Source: Notamacropus eugenii (lineage: Eukaryota; Chordata; Mammalia; Diprotodontia; Macropodidae). Taken from it: a stretch of 64,000 nt of DNA. Positions within the stretch are counted from its first letter, which is position 1. Every line of letters starts with the position of its first letter. Positions 1 to 11,930 of the stretch are shown here, piece by piece. The position numbers and the translations under genes were made by a program. The stretch lies in contig NC_092872.1 in the NCBI RefSeq assembly GCF_028372415.1, positions 391,676,853-391,740,852 on the forward strand. Reading direction: 5' to 3'. The notes below the pieces were generated by a model, which saw only the letters and a program-made list of their open reading frames with translations, made no database searches and was not told the origin of the DNA.

Positions 1-915
1 CAAAGTCCTTTCCATACCCCCTACCACTCAATTCCTCATTCTCATACCCCTCAACCATTCTTTCCCCAAATTTCAACCTAGCTCCATCTAGAACTTCCAC
101 TATGACCTCTGATATACCTGTACATAGGCAAAAAACTTCCCTGGATGTTAAATGTTTTCTTCTCCCATTCTTTCATTTGAATCTTTTACTAAAACCTGGC
201 TTTCCTCTGATGACCCAGCCTCCTTGGATGCACTTTCCAACACTGGCTGTACCTTCATCTGTTCTTCTCTGCTCACTGATTTAGGGGAAGCTTGCTTCCT
301 TCTTCCCCACTACTACATCCTAGTTCTTACCCTTCCTCCATCATTCAGTACTCTCTTTTTCTTTGACATCCGTGGTATTTACATCTACCACCAAAACAAA
401 AGTCTGGCAGCTGCTGTCAACAGACCCCTTTCCTTCTTCAATGATTTTGACACCTAGTTCACAATTTTTCTCTCCTCCCCATATCCTGTCTTCACACTAG
501 GGAACTTTAATGTATGTGTATTTATTCTCCCAACCACTTATTTCATCAACCTACTCACCTTCCATGAGCTGCTTCTGCACCACCCTTAATTACATACAAA
601 GATCATCCTACCTTGATCTTGTCATCATCTACAATGTACCATCATAATCTTTAAGAATTCTGAAATCCCCTTATCTGACCATAATCTATTTATTTTTCAT
701 CTTTCCCTCTGTCTTCCATTACAAAATCTTAATTTTCATCTGTGCCATAACCTCTAATCCCTCTTTCACCCATCAGTTCTGTTCCAGAACATCTCCCCTA
801 CTCTAGCCACTTTTTCCTGTTACCCCCATTTTGATGCCTTGATGAATCAACTTAACTACACTGTATTCCTCCTAAATATCCAGTCCTCTTTGTATATTGC
901 TGATTTTGCCCAGCC
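1..915 (+). mobile_element. L2-clade LINE fragment, endonuclease region
   Basis: Decayed non-LTR retrotransposon running in from the left edge. A frame near 150-460 reads TKTWLSSDDPASLDAL, close to the TETWLSPDDTAS block at the start of the L2 endonuclease. Further on, degenerate GNFNV, LDLVII and SDHNL-like blocks (about 500-690) match the endonuclease core. Many stops and frame changes; not coding today. The family is recalled from memory; the clade call is firmer than the exact subfamily. Confidence 0.7.
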
Positions 916-1180
916 AAGTAACAACAACAGATCACTCTTAATAAACATGGCCTTCATTTCTACACATGTACAGAACAATGGGAAAGACTAGATGGGAGAA
1001 CCAGAAAGACTGATATTCAATAATTTATTGCTTTGTACAGTTAGAATCCAAATCATTTAGGAAAGAAATAATTCTTTGCTAAGGACTTTTGTCAACACTA
1101 GAAAAAAATATCTCATGGAAATTGGGCTTAAAAAAAAGATGTTATGCCCAAATTTCACAAAAAAAATTCAAAATGAATTT
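916..1180. other. Unassigned spacer between two L2 copies
   Basis: AT-rich sequence without a recognisable gene or repeat. It separates two L2 stretches that both contain the same endonuclease segment. Confidence 0.4.
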
Positions 1181-1184
1181 TTTT

Positions 1185-3130
1185 CTTGTGATTTACTCCT
1201 GTACTATATCTCAGCCACAAAGATAGTTATATCTTTGATCTTGCCATCACCCATAAATATACTACCTACATGTACAAAATTTCCAAAATCCCTTTATCTG
1301 AACATATTCTATTTGCTTGCAAACTCTCCCTCTGCCTTCCCTTAACAGACCCTACTTTTTGTCTTCTCTGTGACCTCTAGTCCCTTGCCCCACTATTCTC
1401 TCCCAAATCAACTATCCTTCATTAGCATTCCCTCCTTTTTTTCCCCTATCTTGACTCCTTTGTGAAACAATTCAACTCTCACTGTACTCTTCTTTTCAGT
1501 GTCCAGCAACCTATTATGTCTTTAATTGGGCCCTGCCAACCATTAGCCTTGGTTCATTCCCGCCTTCCACTGCCTTCTTTCATGTATTCTTTCATGTTAA
1601 TGAAAGCAAAGAATATCATGTGACCATTCTGACTAGGTCCACTACACACTTATGTTCTATAATCTCAACTGGGCAACTCAGTTCTAGCAGTCAATTTTAC
1701 TTACCTACCTGATGAAGTCATTTTCCACTATCCTCAACAGCTTTCCAAATCTTTTCATTCTTCTTTCAACTGTCCATAGCTAACCCTCTTTTCATTCTCT
1801 CAGCTCATATTTTACAGGAAAAAAATAACTGAGGCAATTTTCTATGAGGTCCCTCTTCTCATCTCTTTCTCATCTCACATCACTCTTGTCTTCTGTCACT
1901 ATATCCTCCTTCACCCTGTCTCACATGATGAGTTGGCATTACTCCTTACCAAAGGTAACCCCTCTACCTACTCAGGAAATCCCATTCCACCCTGTCTTCT
2001 CAAGCAGATTGACACTCCCAATCATCTTCATTCTTTTACTTATTTTCAATCTTTCCCTGACTACTGACCCCATCTCTCTTACAAATATGACAATTTATCC
2101 TTTGTTCTCAAAAAAATCATTCTTGATCCTTTTTTCCCTACTAATTATTATCCTATATCTCCTCTGGCCTTTGTACTTATACTCCTTTGAAAGGTTATCT
2201 ACAATAATTATCTCCATATCTTTTCCTCTCAGTCTCTTCTTAATTCCTTATAATTTTTTACGACCTCATCATTTCACAGAAACTACTCTCTTTAAAGTTA
2301 CCAATTATATCTTAACTTTCAAATCCGATAGCCTTTTTTAAGTCCTTATACTCTAAGACCTCTATCATTTCACATTCTTGATCATCTTCTCTTCCTTGAT
2401 ACTCTTTTTTTCCTGTTTTTGGAACACAACTATGCTCTGGTTCTTATCCTATCTATCTGTCTGCTCCTTCCTAGTCTCCTTTATGGTATCCTTATTCAGG
2501 TTATTCCCTCAAATTATAGGTCTCTCTAGGGTTCTGTCCTAAGCCTTCTTCTCTTCTCATTCTATGCTGCTTCATGTCATGACCTCATCAGCTCTCATGG
2601 ATTTAATTGTCATCTCTGTTGAAATGATTCTTAAATTTACCTAAATTACCTTAAACTCTCTGATCACTTCTAATGTCACATTTCTATGACCTTTCAGACA
2701 ACTCAAACTGGATGTCCAATATATATTTTAAACTCAGCATATCAAAAACCAACTCATCTTTTCCCCTAAATTCTCCTCCCATTTGAATCATCTCTTACTA
2801 CACAGGAGAACACTATCTTCCCAATCTTCCAAGATTGCAACCTAGATGTCATCTTCTATTCCTCACTATTTCTCATACCTCATATGAATCTGTTGGCAAA
2901 GCCTATTCATTGCATACTCACATCTCTTAAATTTAGCTCCTTCTTTCCTCTGATATTGCCACCTGTCATTTGCAGGACTACTATGATAATACCCTGTTGG
3001 TTAGAATGTCTGCCTCATCTCTCTCCACTCTAATTCATCCTCCATTCAGCCACCAAAGTAATTTTTCTAATGATCTGGTCATGTTCCTACTCAACAAAAA
3101 TATAATAGCTCCCTATTATGTCTAAGATGA
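1185..3130 (+). mobile_element. L2-clade LINE copy, endonuclease end through reverse transcriptase to 3' region
   Basis: Second decayed L2 copy in the same orientation. It restarts inside the endonuclease (block near 1200-1340 parallel to 590-720), then passes through reverse-transcriptase sequence. The region near 2540-2640 corresponds to the segment around the catalytic YADD box, and 2700-3060 to the part before the 3' end (NMSKTEL- and HSAAKVIF-like blocks). Stops in all frames. The 165-aa open frame at 1844-2341 is a chance opening in this remnant, not a gene. Confidence 0.7.
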
Positions 3131-4070
3131 AAAGACATTAAGCATAACACAAGAAGTTGAAATATCAGGAAGAATATTTTTTGTTTCATTTTTGCTTTTG
3201 CCAAGAATCATCTTGGTACTTCTGACACCATAGATTTTTTTTACTTGGAATAATATTTAGAGATTACTCAGTCCAGTGGGCTAGTTGACTGGAGCACAGA
3301 GAAGTTTAGCTATTTATCCAACATCATAGACACAATAAGAAGCAAACTCATGTCTTTGGACACCAAATAAAGAGCTATTTATCCAGTTTCTCACAAAGAG
3401 AGGACACTATATGAGCTATTTCTCCTTCTGCCTCTGTATCTGGACAGGCCTTTACCACTACCACATTTATTGTTTCATGCTATTTTTTGCTACTATCTTT
3501 TGTTTATTCTGTTATCTTTGAATAAACATACCCAAAACTTCTCACCAAATAGAGGCCTAGTATTATAAAACAGAAATAGGGGTAATATAGATAGAATTCT
3601 ATTTAGATCTTCAAGATTTTTATTTGGCCTATCCATTTTTTATTTTAATTATACCTACCTCATCTATCCCTGAAAGGTAAATAAATTATGCATTGTTCCG
3701 TTAATTTATTATGACAATTCAAGAAATGATAACCATGTACTATAACAGTTCTAATCATGCAGCTATGTGGCTTATGTATCAAGTAACTAGTACTTCCAGT
3801 TAACAAGTTTTCCACTATTCTAATTTAGAAGAATGAAGAATAATTTCAGTGCTTAAGAGTTCTAAATCATTTACTAGACATTTATTTTAAGATGTGTCAG
3901 AATTTCTGAGCAATGACATATTCATATGTGTATATATGTGCATATAATGTAGGAGGCAAAGTGAGTAGGAGATTTCATTGCTTTATTATCGGATAACAAT
4001 TGTCTCAGTGAAAAAAAGTATTTATTCATGTTTAACAAGGGCACAGGGTTCAAGAAAAGGTATGTGTTGG
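3131..4070. other. Unassigned AT-rich DNA with a weak MIR-like core
   Basis: No gene seen. About 3240-3370 weakly resembles a MIR core (an agagattactcagtcc stretch, then a tail with attenuated gaaactgaggc and cacagct blocks). The rest is AT-rich and unassigned. Confidence 0.35.
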
Positions 4071-4086
4071 AAGAAAAAGGAAGGGA
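4071..4086 (+). repeat. Left target-site duplication of HAL1 copy 1
   Basis: The 16 bases aagaaaaaggaaggga occur here and again, identically, at 7031-7046. They bracket the element exactly, as expected for target-primed reverse transcription of a LINE. Confidence 0.9.
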
Positions 4087-4236
4087 GAGGGGCGGAGCCA
4101 AGATGGCGGAGTAGAAAGATGCACATACACATAACTCCAAACCCACAACCCATAGAACGGCTACAGGGAAGTAACTCACTGCGAATTCTGCACCCAGAGG
4201 CCACGGAATATTGGAGCGAGGGAGATTTCTGTTCTG

Positions 4237-4558
4237 GAGGGACCTGCAAACCTCTCGCGGGGGGTCCTTCGGCCTGTGGACTGGGCATCGGGACTGGGAG
4301 CTGAGTGCAGCCCTGCCGCGGCCGGGGCACCGAGAGGAAAAGATCCGAGTGGGCTTCAGGGACGGGATCTCCAGCAGCCACGCGGGTCCCTCCACCCACA
4401 GAGGGACCTACAAACCTCTCGCAAAAGGTCCGTCACGCTTCAGACGCGGACCCCAGCCCAGACCTGCTGCGGCTGCGGCCGCGGCACCGAGAGATACAGA
4501 TCCGAGCAGGTTTCAGGGACAGGATCTCCAGCGGCCCCACAAGTCCCTCCACCCACAG
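4237..4558 (+). promoter_or_regulatory. Tandemly doubled 5' UTR unit (monomers) of HAL1 copy 1
   Basis: Two successive units, 4237-4400 and 4401-4558, each begin gagggacct.caaacctctcgc and end in ccctccacccaca. Both are CpG-rich. The other HAL1 copies whose 5' end can be read (18020-20757 and 23682-26426) show a single unit here. In rodent L1s, tandem 5' monomers carry promoter activity. That these units act as a promoter is inference by analogy. Confidence 0.65.
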
Positions 4559-4931
4559 GTGACAGGGGTAAGTGAGAGAATCTCTTTGGTGGGTCGAGAG
4601 GGGAGTGGGGTGCCCCCATAATTCAGGCCCCCCAGGGAGGTAGAAGCTGAGAGGAGGCTGCAGACAGGGGTTGCCCAAGTGGGTGGGAGCCTGGATCCAT
4701 TGTGGAAGGTCTGTGCATAAACCCCCTGAGGGAACTGAGCCTGAGAGGCGGCCCTGCCCTGCCCTGACCAAATGAACTTAATCTCACACTGAATAGCAGC
4801 CCTGCCCCCACCAAAAGCCCTAAGGTGGGAAACAGCATTTGAATCTCAGACCCCAAACACTGGCTGGGAGGATCAGGAGGTGAGGTGGGTGTGAAGAGAA
4901 TATTCAGAGGTCAAGCCACTGGCTGGGGAGA

Positions 4932-6020
4932 ATGCCCAGAAAAGGGAAAAGAAATAAAACTATTGAAGGGTACATTCTTGGAGAACAGGCATTTCCTCTC
5001 TTCCTTTCTGATGAGGAAGAACAATGCTTACCATCAGACAAAGACACAGAAATCAAGGCTTCTGTTTCCCAGCCCACCCAATGGGCTCAGGCCATGGAAG
5101 AGCACAAAAAGAATTGTGAAAATCAAGTTAGAGAGGTGGAGGAAAAGCTGGGAAGAGAAATGAGAGACATGAAGTCAAAGCATGAACAGCAGATCAGCTC
5201 CCTGCTAAAGGAGACCCCAAAAAATGTTGAAGAAATTAACACCTTGAAAACTAGCCTAACTCAATTGGCAAAAGAGGTTCAAAAAGCCAATGAGGAGAAG
5301 AATGCTTTCAAAAGAAGAATTAGCCAAATGCAAAAGGAGATTCAAAAGCTCACTGAAGAAAATAGTTCTTTCAAAATTAGAATGGCACAGATGGAGGCTA
5401 ATGACTTTATGCAAAACCAAGAAATCACAGAACAAAGAGAAAAGAATGGAAAAATGGAAGATAATGTGAAATATCTCATTGGAAAAACAACTGACCTGGA
5501 AAATAGATCCAGGAGAGACAATTTAGAAATTATGGGACTACCTGAAAGCCATGATCAAAAGAAGAGCCTAGACATCATCTTTCATGAAATTATCAAGGAA
5601 AACTGCCCTGAGATTCTAGAACCAGAGGGCAAAATAAATATTCAAGGAATCTACAGAACACCGCATGAAAGAGATCCAAAAAGAGAAACTCCTAGGAACA
5701 TTGTGGCCAAATTCCAGAGTTCCCAGGTGAAAGAGAAAATATTGCAAGCAGCTAGAAAGAAACAATTCAAGTATTGTGGAAATACAATCATGATAACACA
5801 AGATCTAGCAGCCTCTACATTAAGGGATCGAAGGGCATGGAATAGGATATTCCAGAAGTCAAAGGAACTAGGACTAAAACCAAGAATCACCTATCCAGCA
5901 AAACTGAGTATAATACTTCAGGGTAAAAATTGGTCTTTCAATGAAATAGAGGATTTTCAAGCATTCTTGATGAAAAGACCAGAGCTGAAAAGAAAATTTG
6001 ACTTTCAAACACAAGAATGA
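4932..6020 (+). CDS. HAL1 ORF1 protein, L1 ORF1p-like RNA-binding chaperone, 362 aa, intact
   Basis: Open from MPRKGKRNK to a TGA stop, length typical of L1 ORF1p. Order of parts: basic N-terminus (1-10); a long heptad-rich coiled coil (about 52-190), the trimerisation stalk of the family; an RRM-like domain (about 194-290) opening with RRDNLEIMGLPE; and a C-terminal domain (about 291-355) with RRAW at 300-303 and YPAKLS at 321-326. Both of these motifs occur in human L1 ORF1p. The protein would coat its RNA in cytoplasmic RNPs and act as a nucleic-acid chaperone. The ATG was chosen because all homologous copies in the window share this start region. No ORF2 follows. This is a transposon gene, not a host gene; whether it is expressed is unknown. 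Confidence 0.9.
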   Translation: MPRKGKRNKTIEGYILGEQAFPLFLSDEEEQCLPSDKDTEIKASVSQPTQWAQAMEEHKKNCENQVREVEEKLGREMRDMKSKHEQQISSLLKETPKNVEEINTLKTSLTQLAKEVQKANEEKNAFKRRISQMQKEIQKLTEENSSFKIRMAQMEANDFMQNQEITEQREKNGKMEDNVKYLIGKTTDLENRSRRDNLEIMGLPESHDQKKSLDIIFHEIIKENCPEILEPEGKINIQGIYRTPHERDPKRETPRNIVAKFQSSQVKEKILQAARKKQFKYCGNTIMITQDLAASTLRDRRAWNRIFQKSKELGLKPRITYPAKLSIILQGKNWSFNEIEDFQAFLMKRPELKRKFDFQTQE

Positions 6021-7030
6021 AGAGAACCATGAAAAGGTGAATAGCAAAGAGAAGTCATAAGGGACTTATTAAAGTTGAACTGTTTACATTCCTACATGGA
6101 AAGACAATATTTGTAACTCTTGAAACATTTCAGTATTTGGGTACTGGGTGGGATTACACACACACACATGCACACACGCACACATACATAGAGACAGAGT
6201 GCACAGAGTGAATTGAAGAGGATGGGATCATATCTTAAAAAAAATGAAATCAAGCAGTGAGAGATAAATATATTGGGAGGAGAAAGGGAGAAATTGAATG
6301 GAGCAAATTATCTCTCATAAAAGAGGCAAACAAAGGACTCATTAGTGGAGGGATAATGAGGGGAGGTGAGAGAAAAACATGAAGTCTACTCTCATCACAT
6401 TCCACTAAAGGAAAGAATAAAATGCACACTCATTTTGGTAGGAAAACCTATCTCACAATACAGGAAAGTGGGGGATAAGGGGACAAGCAGGGTTGGGGGG
6501 GATGATAGAAGGGAGGGCATGGGGAGGAGAGTGCAATTCGAGGTCGACACTCATGGAGAGGGATAGGATCAAAAGAGAATAGAAGTAATGGGGGACAGGA
6601 TAGGATGGAGGGAAATATAGTTAGTCCTATACAACACAACTATTATGGAAGTCATTTGCACAACTACACAGATTTGGCCTATATTGCATTGCTTGCCTTC
6701 CAAAGGGAAGGGGTGGAGAGGGAGGGAGCTAAAGAAGTTAGAACTCAAAGTGTTAGGATCAACTGTCGAGTAATGTTCTTGCCACTAGGAAATAAGAAAT
6801 ACAGGTAAAGGGGTATAGAAAGCTATCTGGCCCTACAGGACAAAAGAGAAGATGGAGACAAGGGCAGAGAGGGATGATAGAAGAGAGAGCAGATTGGTCA
6901 TAGGGGCAATTAGAATGCTTGGTGTTTGGGGGGAGGGAGGGGATAAAAGGGGAGAAAATTTGTAACCCAAAATTTTGTCAAAATGAATGTTAAAAGTTAA
7001 ATAAATAAATTTTATTAAAAAATAAAAAAA

Positions 7031-7046
7031 AAGAAAAAGGAAGGGA
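7031..7046 (+). repeat. Right target-site duplication of HAL1 copy 1
   Basis: Exact repeat of 4071-4086 directly after the A-rich tail. Confidence 0.9.
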
Positions 7047-7194
7047 TCTATTTCCTTGTAATATTATGCCATTTAATAATTCAGGTTTATCTTAGAAGAA
7101 AAATAAACTAAGAGATTCTGCTTTCTCTCAATAATATGCTATTACCAATGAATCCGAAAGTGGAACCATATGACCATAATTGTCAAATGATCAG

Positions 7195-7800
7195 TGGTAT
7201 CAATCAATTAAACATTTATATTAAGTGAGTACTATGGGCCAGGCATTATGCAAAGTGCTAGACATATGTGAAGACAAGAGCTCAATTGGAACAATCTCTA
7301 TTGTTATGGATACACATGTATAGATCCATATGTATTTGTGTGTATAGGCACATATGTATGTCTATATAGACACAGAAAGAGACAGTGATTAAATACAAAA
7401 TACATGAAAGTTAACTAAATAAAAGGGGGTTGGAAGAGTATGGAAGATCACCAAGATGAGATGTTAGATGGAATGTGATAAGCCAGAAATAGAGAAGTCT
7501 AGTTTGTCTGGATCTTAGAAATCAGGAAGGGTGATTTTACATAATGATGTCAGAGAGATATAGAGAATAAATTATGAAAGCCTTTAAAAGATAAACATTA
7601 GATGATATTTTATCCTGGAAGCAACAGAGGGGTACTGGAGTTTATTGAGAAGAGGTGTGACATGATTAGATAGTTTAAGGGAAATCACTTTGGCAGGTGT
7701 ATGGAGAGGGGGAAGATTTAAAGTTGAAAGGCTATGTAGGAGGTCAAGGTAACATTATAGATGAGAGGTGATAAGGAATTCAACTGAAGTTGTGTTTCCA
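7195..7800 (-). mobile_element. L2 LINE 3'-end remnant
   Basis: Opens with the reverse complement of the L2 tail (aaacatttatattaagtgag, tgggccaggcattatgcaaa). It continues through blocks matching the antisense 3' region, such as tggagtttattgagaagagg followed by tcactttggcagg near 7635-7700. Non-coding remnant. An 80-base stretch at about 7300-7380 is a young TA/TG-rich patch. Confidence 0.7.
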
Positions 7801-8738
7801 TGAATAAAGAAAATTAGTCACATGAAAGAGGTGTTGTGAAGGGAGAAACATCAAGATTTACAATATTTAGTAAATAGGTAAATATGTTGAGTGATAGAAA
7901 GTGAAGGGGAAAAAATAAGGCTGACATTATAGAATCTGTGTGGGGGAAGAAAAAAGAGAAAAAAAGAATTTACATGATAACTGTTGTATATTTGGATGGA
8001 AGAACAAGCTGTATATGGTAGATTTATCATTTCACATGCAGTCATCCTTTTTATTGTACTTTTATGGAAATGCTTGTTTTGTTCTGTGAATTGAAAAAAA
8101 TAGTGCTACTGGAAGAATTGTGGTGCCCTTCACAGAAATAAGTAAGTTTTTAAGAGGGTAGATTTGGGGCAGAGAAGATATTGAGTTCTCTTTCAGATAT
8201 GCAGAATTTGAGATGTCCCAGGAACATCTACAATATATTTATGACTAAATTCATATTCATGACTAAAACTCAAGAGAAAATTAGGCTAGATGTAAGAACT
8301 TGAAAGTCTTCTATATAGAAATGATGAGTAAACCCATGGGAGTTCTTAAAATGTTTTATTCCCAATGTGTTGAAAATCATGGTCATCTCATTTTACTTTA
8401 ATTTTGTCTAATCTCTTTCTCCTAAGTGTAGAATAAAATAGTACCAGATTATTATCCACTTGGTCTAAGAATAGATTTGCTCTGAATGGGAAAGGAAAAG
8501 GAAACATGGGAAATACAGCAAATATTTATGGTATTAAATGTCGGATGTATATAAACGTCTGTCCTAGGTCTCTGTGATAACAAGGCAAAAATGTAATTTC
8601 TCCTTTCCTTAAGGAGCTTAGAGTTACATGTTAAGTGACTATTGTGTGTGAACAATCCTTTCAGACAGATAGAATGGATAAAACATGGTAACATCAAGAA
8701 TTAGAATTTGGGCCAACTTACAATCTTTATGGTATAGG
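7801..8738. other. Unassigned DNA with a short L2-tail piece
   Basis: No gene seen. About 8540-8640 (minus) resembles the L2 3' end (cttaaggagcttagagttaca). The rest is unassigned AT-rich sequence. Confidence 0.4.
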
Positions 8739-8941
8739 CAGGGGTGGGGAATCTGTGGCCTTGAGGCCACATGTGGTCCTCTAGGTCCTCAAGTGCAGCC
8801 CTTCGATTGAATCCAAACTTCACAGAACAGATTCCCTTAATAAAAGGATTTCTTCTGTAAAACTTGGACGCAGTCAAAAGGTCATAACCAAGAACCTGGA
8901 AGGCCAGATGTGGCTTTGAGGTTTCAGGTTCCCCACCCCTG
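8739..8941. mobile_element. hAT-like MITE, 203 bp, with terminal inverted repeats
   Basis: Starts caggggtggggaa and ends ttccccacccctg, perfect inverted repeats of 13 bp. The interior carries the palindromic ctgtggccttgaggccaca segment. Non-autonomous; no transposase. The termini resemble mammalian hAT/Charlie-type elements. An 8-bp target duplication is not evident. A related copy lies at 60468-60674. Confidence 0.7.
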
Positions 8942-8954
8942 GGAGGAGAGAATG

Positions 8955-9130
8955 CTCGGTTTAAAATGAGAAGACAGATACAAATCCATGATCTGCATTT
9001 ACTACTTCTGTAACCTTAGACAAATTAAATCATGTCATTGGACCTCAGTTTGCCTATCTATAAAAATGAGATGATTAGATTAGGTGACCTATCTATAAAA
9101 CCCCTTCAAACTCTAAATCAATGACACTGT
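8955..9130 (-). mobile_element. MIR/THER1-type SINE
   Basis: Contains, in order, a tgtaaccttagacaa, a ggacctcagtttgcctatct and an aaaatgagatgattagatta block. These are the antisense MIR core followed by the marsupial-type extension ending in aaactctaaatcaatgaca. Old and diverged. Confidence 0.65.
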
Positions 9131-9299
9131 TAAGTAATAATTTCTCTTCTATCTCATTATAGCAATGATTTAAATACCTAAAACTAAAATTGCTCTTTAT
9201 GCCACCTGTTAATTTCTTTTATTAATATATACTATACTGTATGATGCATTGCTACACAATTTTATACATACAATCATACATACACATACACATGCATAT

Positions 9300-10555
9300 G
9301 CTGATTGGCCATTTTGTTGATCAGAATTCTTAAAGTTTTAGGAGTCATTTATATTTATTCTCACTGTACAATCCATTTGCATGATTCTGCTCACTTCATT
9401 GCATTTGTCCACACAAAGCTTCCCAGATTCTTCGAAACCACCCCTTTCAAAATTCAATAAAATGCAACAATATTCCATTACATTTATATACTATCACTTG
9501 TTTAGCCATGTCCTTAGGATAGGTATCTCATAATTTTCCAAACTTCTTTTTATCAAGGCTTTCAGGTAGTGAAGTTATTCTTTGATTGGATCTGTTGTAT
9601 CTGTTTTCCCAATCAATCATTTTTCCAATGAGATATTTCACATTTTCTTCTATTTTTTTCTTTGCTTTGCTTTTGTTTGTTTGTTTCTTGATGTCTCATG
9701 GACTTATTAACTTCCACTTATCCAAGTCTAATTTTTAAGGAATTATTTTCTTTTGTATACTTTTGTATCTCCTTTTCCATTTGTCCAACTCTACTTTTGA
9801 AGGAATTATTTTCTTCAACAGTTTCTTGTACTTTTTCCATTTTTTATGTTTCCTTTACAAAACTGTTGATTCCTTTTTTCATGATTGTCCTGCTTCACTC
9901 TTATTCCTTTCCTTAATTTTTCATCTAGCTATCTTATTTGATTTTTCAAATTCTCTTTGAGATTTTTCTGCTAGTCTTTTGGAGCCTGAGACCAATTCAA
10001 ATTTTTCTTCAAGTCTTTTCATGTGGGCATTTTGACATCATAGCCATATTCTATGTTTGTGTTTTGATTGTCCTTGTCACCATAGTAACATTCTGTAAAT
10101 AGTTCTTTGTTGTTGTTGTTCTTCACTCATTTTTTTCTAGCCTTTTACATGAATTTTATATAAAAGTTTGGTTTTGTTCCTGTGTTGGAGCAAACTATTG
10201 TCCCACAATTTTGTGTAGGGTGCAGTGCCTTGCCACTTAGCTGAACTGGGGGCTATGGGGCCTCACCACCTGGCTGCACGGGGGCCCTGGGTCTGTGCGG
10301 CCTTACTGCTTGGCTGCACTGAGGAACACAATATCATGCTACTGGGCTGTCCCAGAGTTCAGGTCCTGGCTGTTTGCTTGCCTGTCTGTGTACTGCCTTA
10401 TACTGTGTAACTGTGAAACGTGTAATGTGTCCTTTTATTGATTCTGGTTCTGTTGAAATCTTTTTGACACATTAATTTATAGTTGTTTGGGGGTGAATTT
10501 GGGAGAGTTCGGATGAGTCCCTTTCTTATTCTGCCACCTTACCCCACCACATTCT
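9300..10555 (-). mobile_element. Old L1/HAL1-lineage element, 3' region to 5' end, no ORF2
   Basis: Read on the minus strand, the 5' end lies near 10550 (tctgccaccttacccc, cognate of the tctgccatcttggctcct end of the HAL1 copies), then 5' UTR, then decayed ORF1 (about 9570-10020). An L1-like 3' region follows (about 9300-9540, with ctgctcacttcattgcat and atattccattaca blocks). ORF1 joins the 3' region directly, so this is either an older HAL1 or an internally deleted L1. Too decayed to code. Confidence 0.6.
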
Positions 10556-11930
10556 TCTTATGGCACCATAAATACAAAAAACAGTGCCATGCCCTCTGTC
10601 TAACTAGACAGCCTTCATGATGTGTGGTGATGATGATGATGATGACAAGTTTCTGAGGGAACACATATATCATGTCCCCATGTTAGAACATAGACAATTT
10701 ATCCTTGTTTAGCTTTTATGATTGATCACTCATTTTCTCCTTTTGGTTTTTCTCTCAACTCTTGCTTTGGCACTTCACAATTACTATGTAGCTATGGCTA
10801 CAGGAATGTCACCAGGAATGCTAGGAAGTCATCTATTTCATTAATGTCCTTTTAAACTCCTAAGATCAAAATTACACAGTTGCTGCTTGCTTCTGAATTA
10901 TTTCCTTGCTTGATACACAGCTAAGATCCTGTAACCATGAACACCCTAGAGCATCACCACTAAACACAGATCACAATCTGTCCTTGATCTATGATCTGGA
11001 CATGGATGTTGACCAACAGAAGTGCCAGTTTATATTCATTCTTATATCTTGATAAAAGTTGGGTGCCTTTTTTGCTTGATTTAGAACCTCTTTTCACCTT
11101 TGTGCACAATTTCTCCCTGTGCATGAATGCTCCAAGTGGAAATTTTTAGCTAGATGCCAAACCCTACTGTCCATAGAACTCTGTCTGCCAATCTGGCCTT
11201 TAAAAATTACTCATTATGACATTTTCCCCTTTTTTCTTTCCTTTCCTTTTTTATTTTTATTTTCTAATCAGTGTTCAATATGTTGCATTTTCTAGATTTA
11301 TTTGGTGGTGACTAAGGGAGAAAAGAAAACTCAGCAGTATTTCTTACTATTACTGTATTACTTTTCCATTCATTTTCTTTGACAGAAATCTAAGAAATAT
11401 TTCACAGCCATAAGAATGAAACAGCTTAGGTGCTACCCTTGTCTCCAACACACTGGACATTTCTAAAAAATAGACACAAATTCTACATGTGAACCTTATG
11501 TGTCATCTAATTTTCTTCCTCATTGCATTTTATAGCATTAAAGATTACCACATTGTCTAGGAGTCTAGTACTAAAGAAATAAATGAAAGTAGTAGTCCCT
11601 AGAAAAATATTAGACAATAAATCAAGTTCCAAATTTTAATCCTGTTTACTTTCACAAGGTTGTTGTGAAAAAACAAAACCAGAGCAATATCTAGGTAAAT
11701 GATTTAATAGTTATCATGTGCTCTACTATAATAAGTAATACTTAGAAAAATGTAAGAATTTTTATTAATGGAAGGAGATTGAAATGAACAATAGCAGAAG
11801 AATAATTTATGATGACTACAGCAATGTAAATGAAAATAACTTTGAAAAACTTTGGAACTCTGATCAAAGGAGCAACATATGCTGATTTCAGAGGACTTAA
11901 TCTGAAGATATTTTATGCTTTAGATTTATC
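10556..11930. other. Unassigned DNA
   Basis: No gene or repeat recognised apart from a short (GAT) tract near 10625-10647. The stretch 10800-11200 has balanced base composition and may be an old, unrecognised repeat or pseudogene. Confidence 0.3.

Larger units (their letters stand above)
4087..7030 (+). mobile_element. HAL1 half-LINE copy 1, full length, perfect TSD
   Basis: A 2.94-kb L1-derived element with a GC-rich 5' UTR starting near the block gccaagatggcggagtag, one intact ORF1 (4932-6020), a roughly 1-kb 3' UTR with a CA microsatellite (about 6153-6190), and an A-rich tail with AATAAA-like motifs near 7000. No ORF2 (endonuclease/reverse transcriptase) is present between ORF1 and the tail, which defines the HAL1 class. 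HAL1 must borrow L1 enzymes in trans. Perfect TSDs and an open ORF1 suggest this is the youngest copy in the window. Confidence 0.9.

Noticed and set aside
1844-2341. 165-aa frame rich in Leu, Ser, Phe
   Set aside because: It lies in pyrimidine-rich L2 remnant; the residues do not follow the L2 reverse-transcriptase frame for any length.
4022-4771. Several 85-157-aa frames in the GC-rich start of HAL1 copy 1
   Set aside because: They overlap each other on both strands and fall in the 5' UTR. The CpG-rich, low-stop composition explains them; none has homology I recognise.
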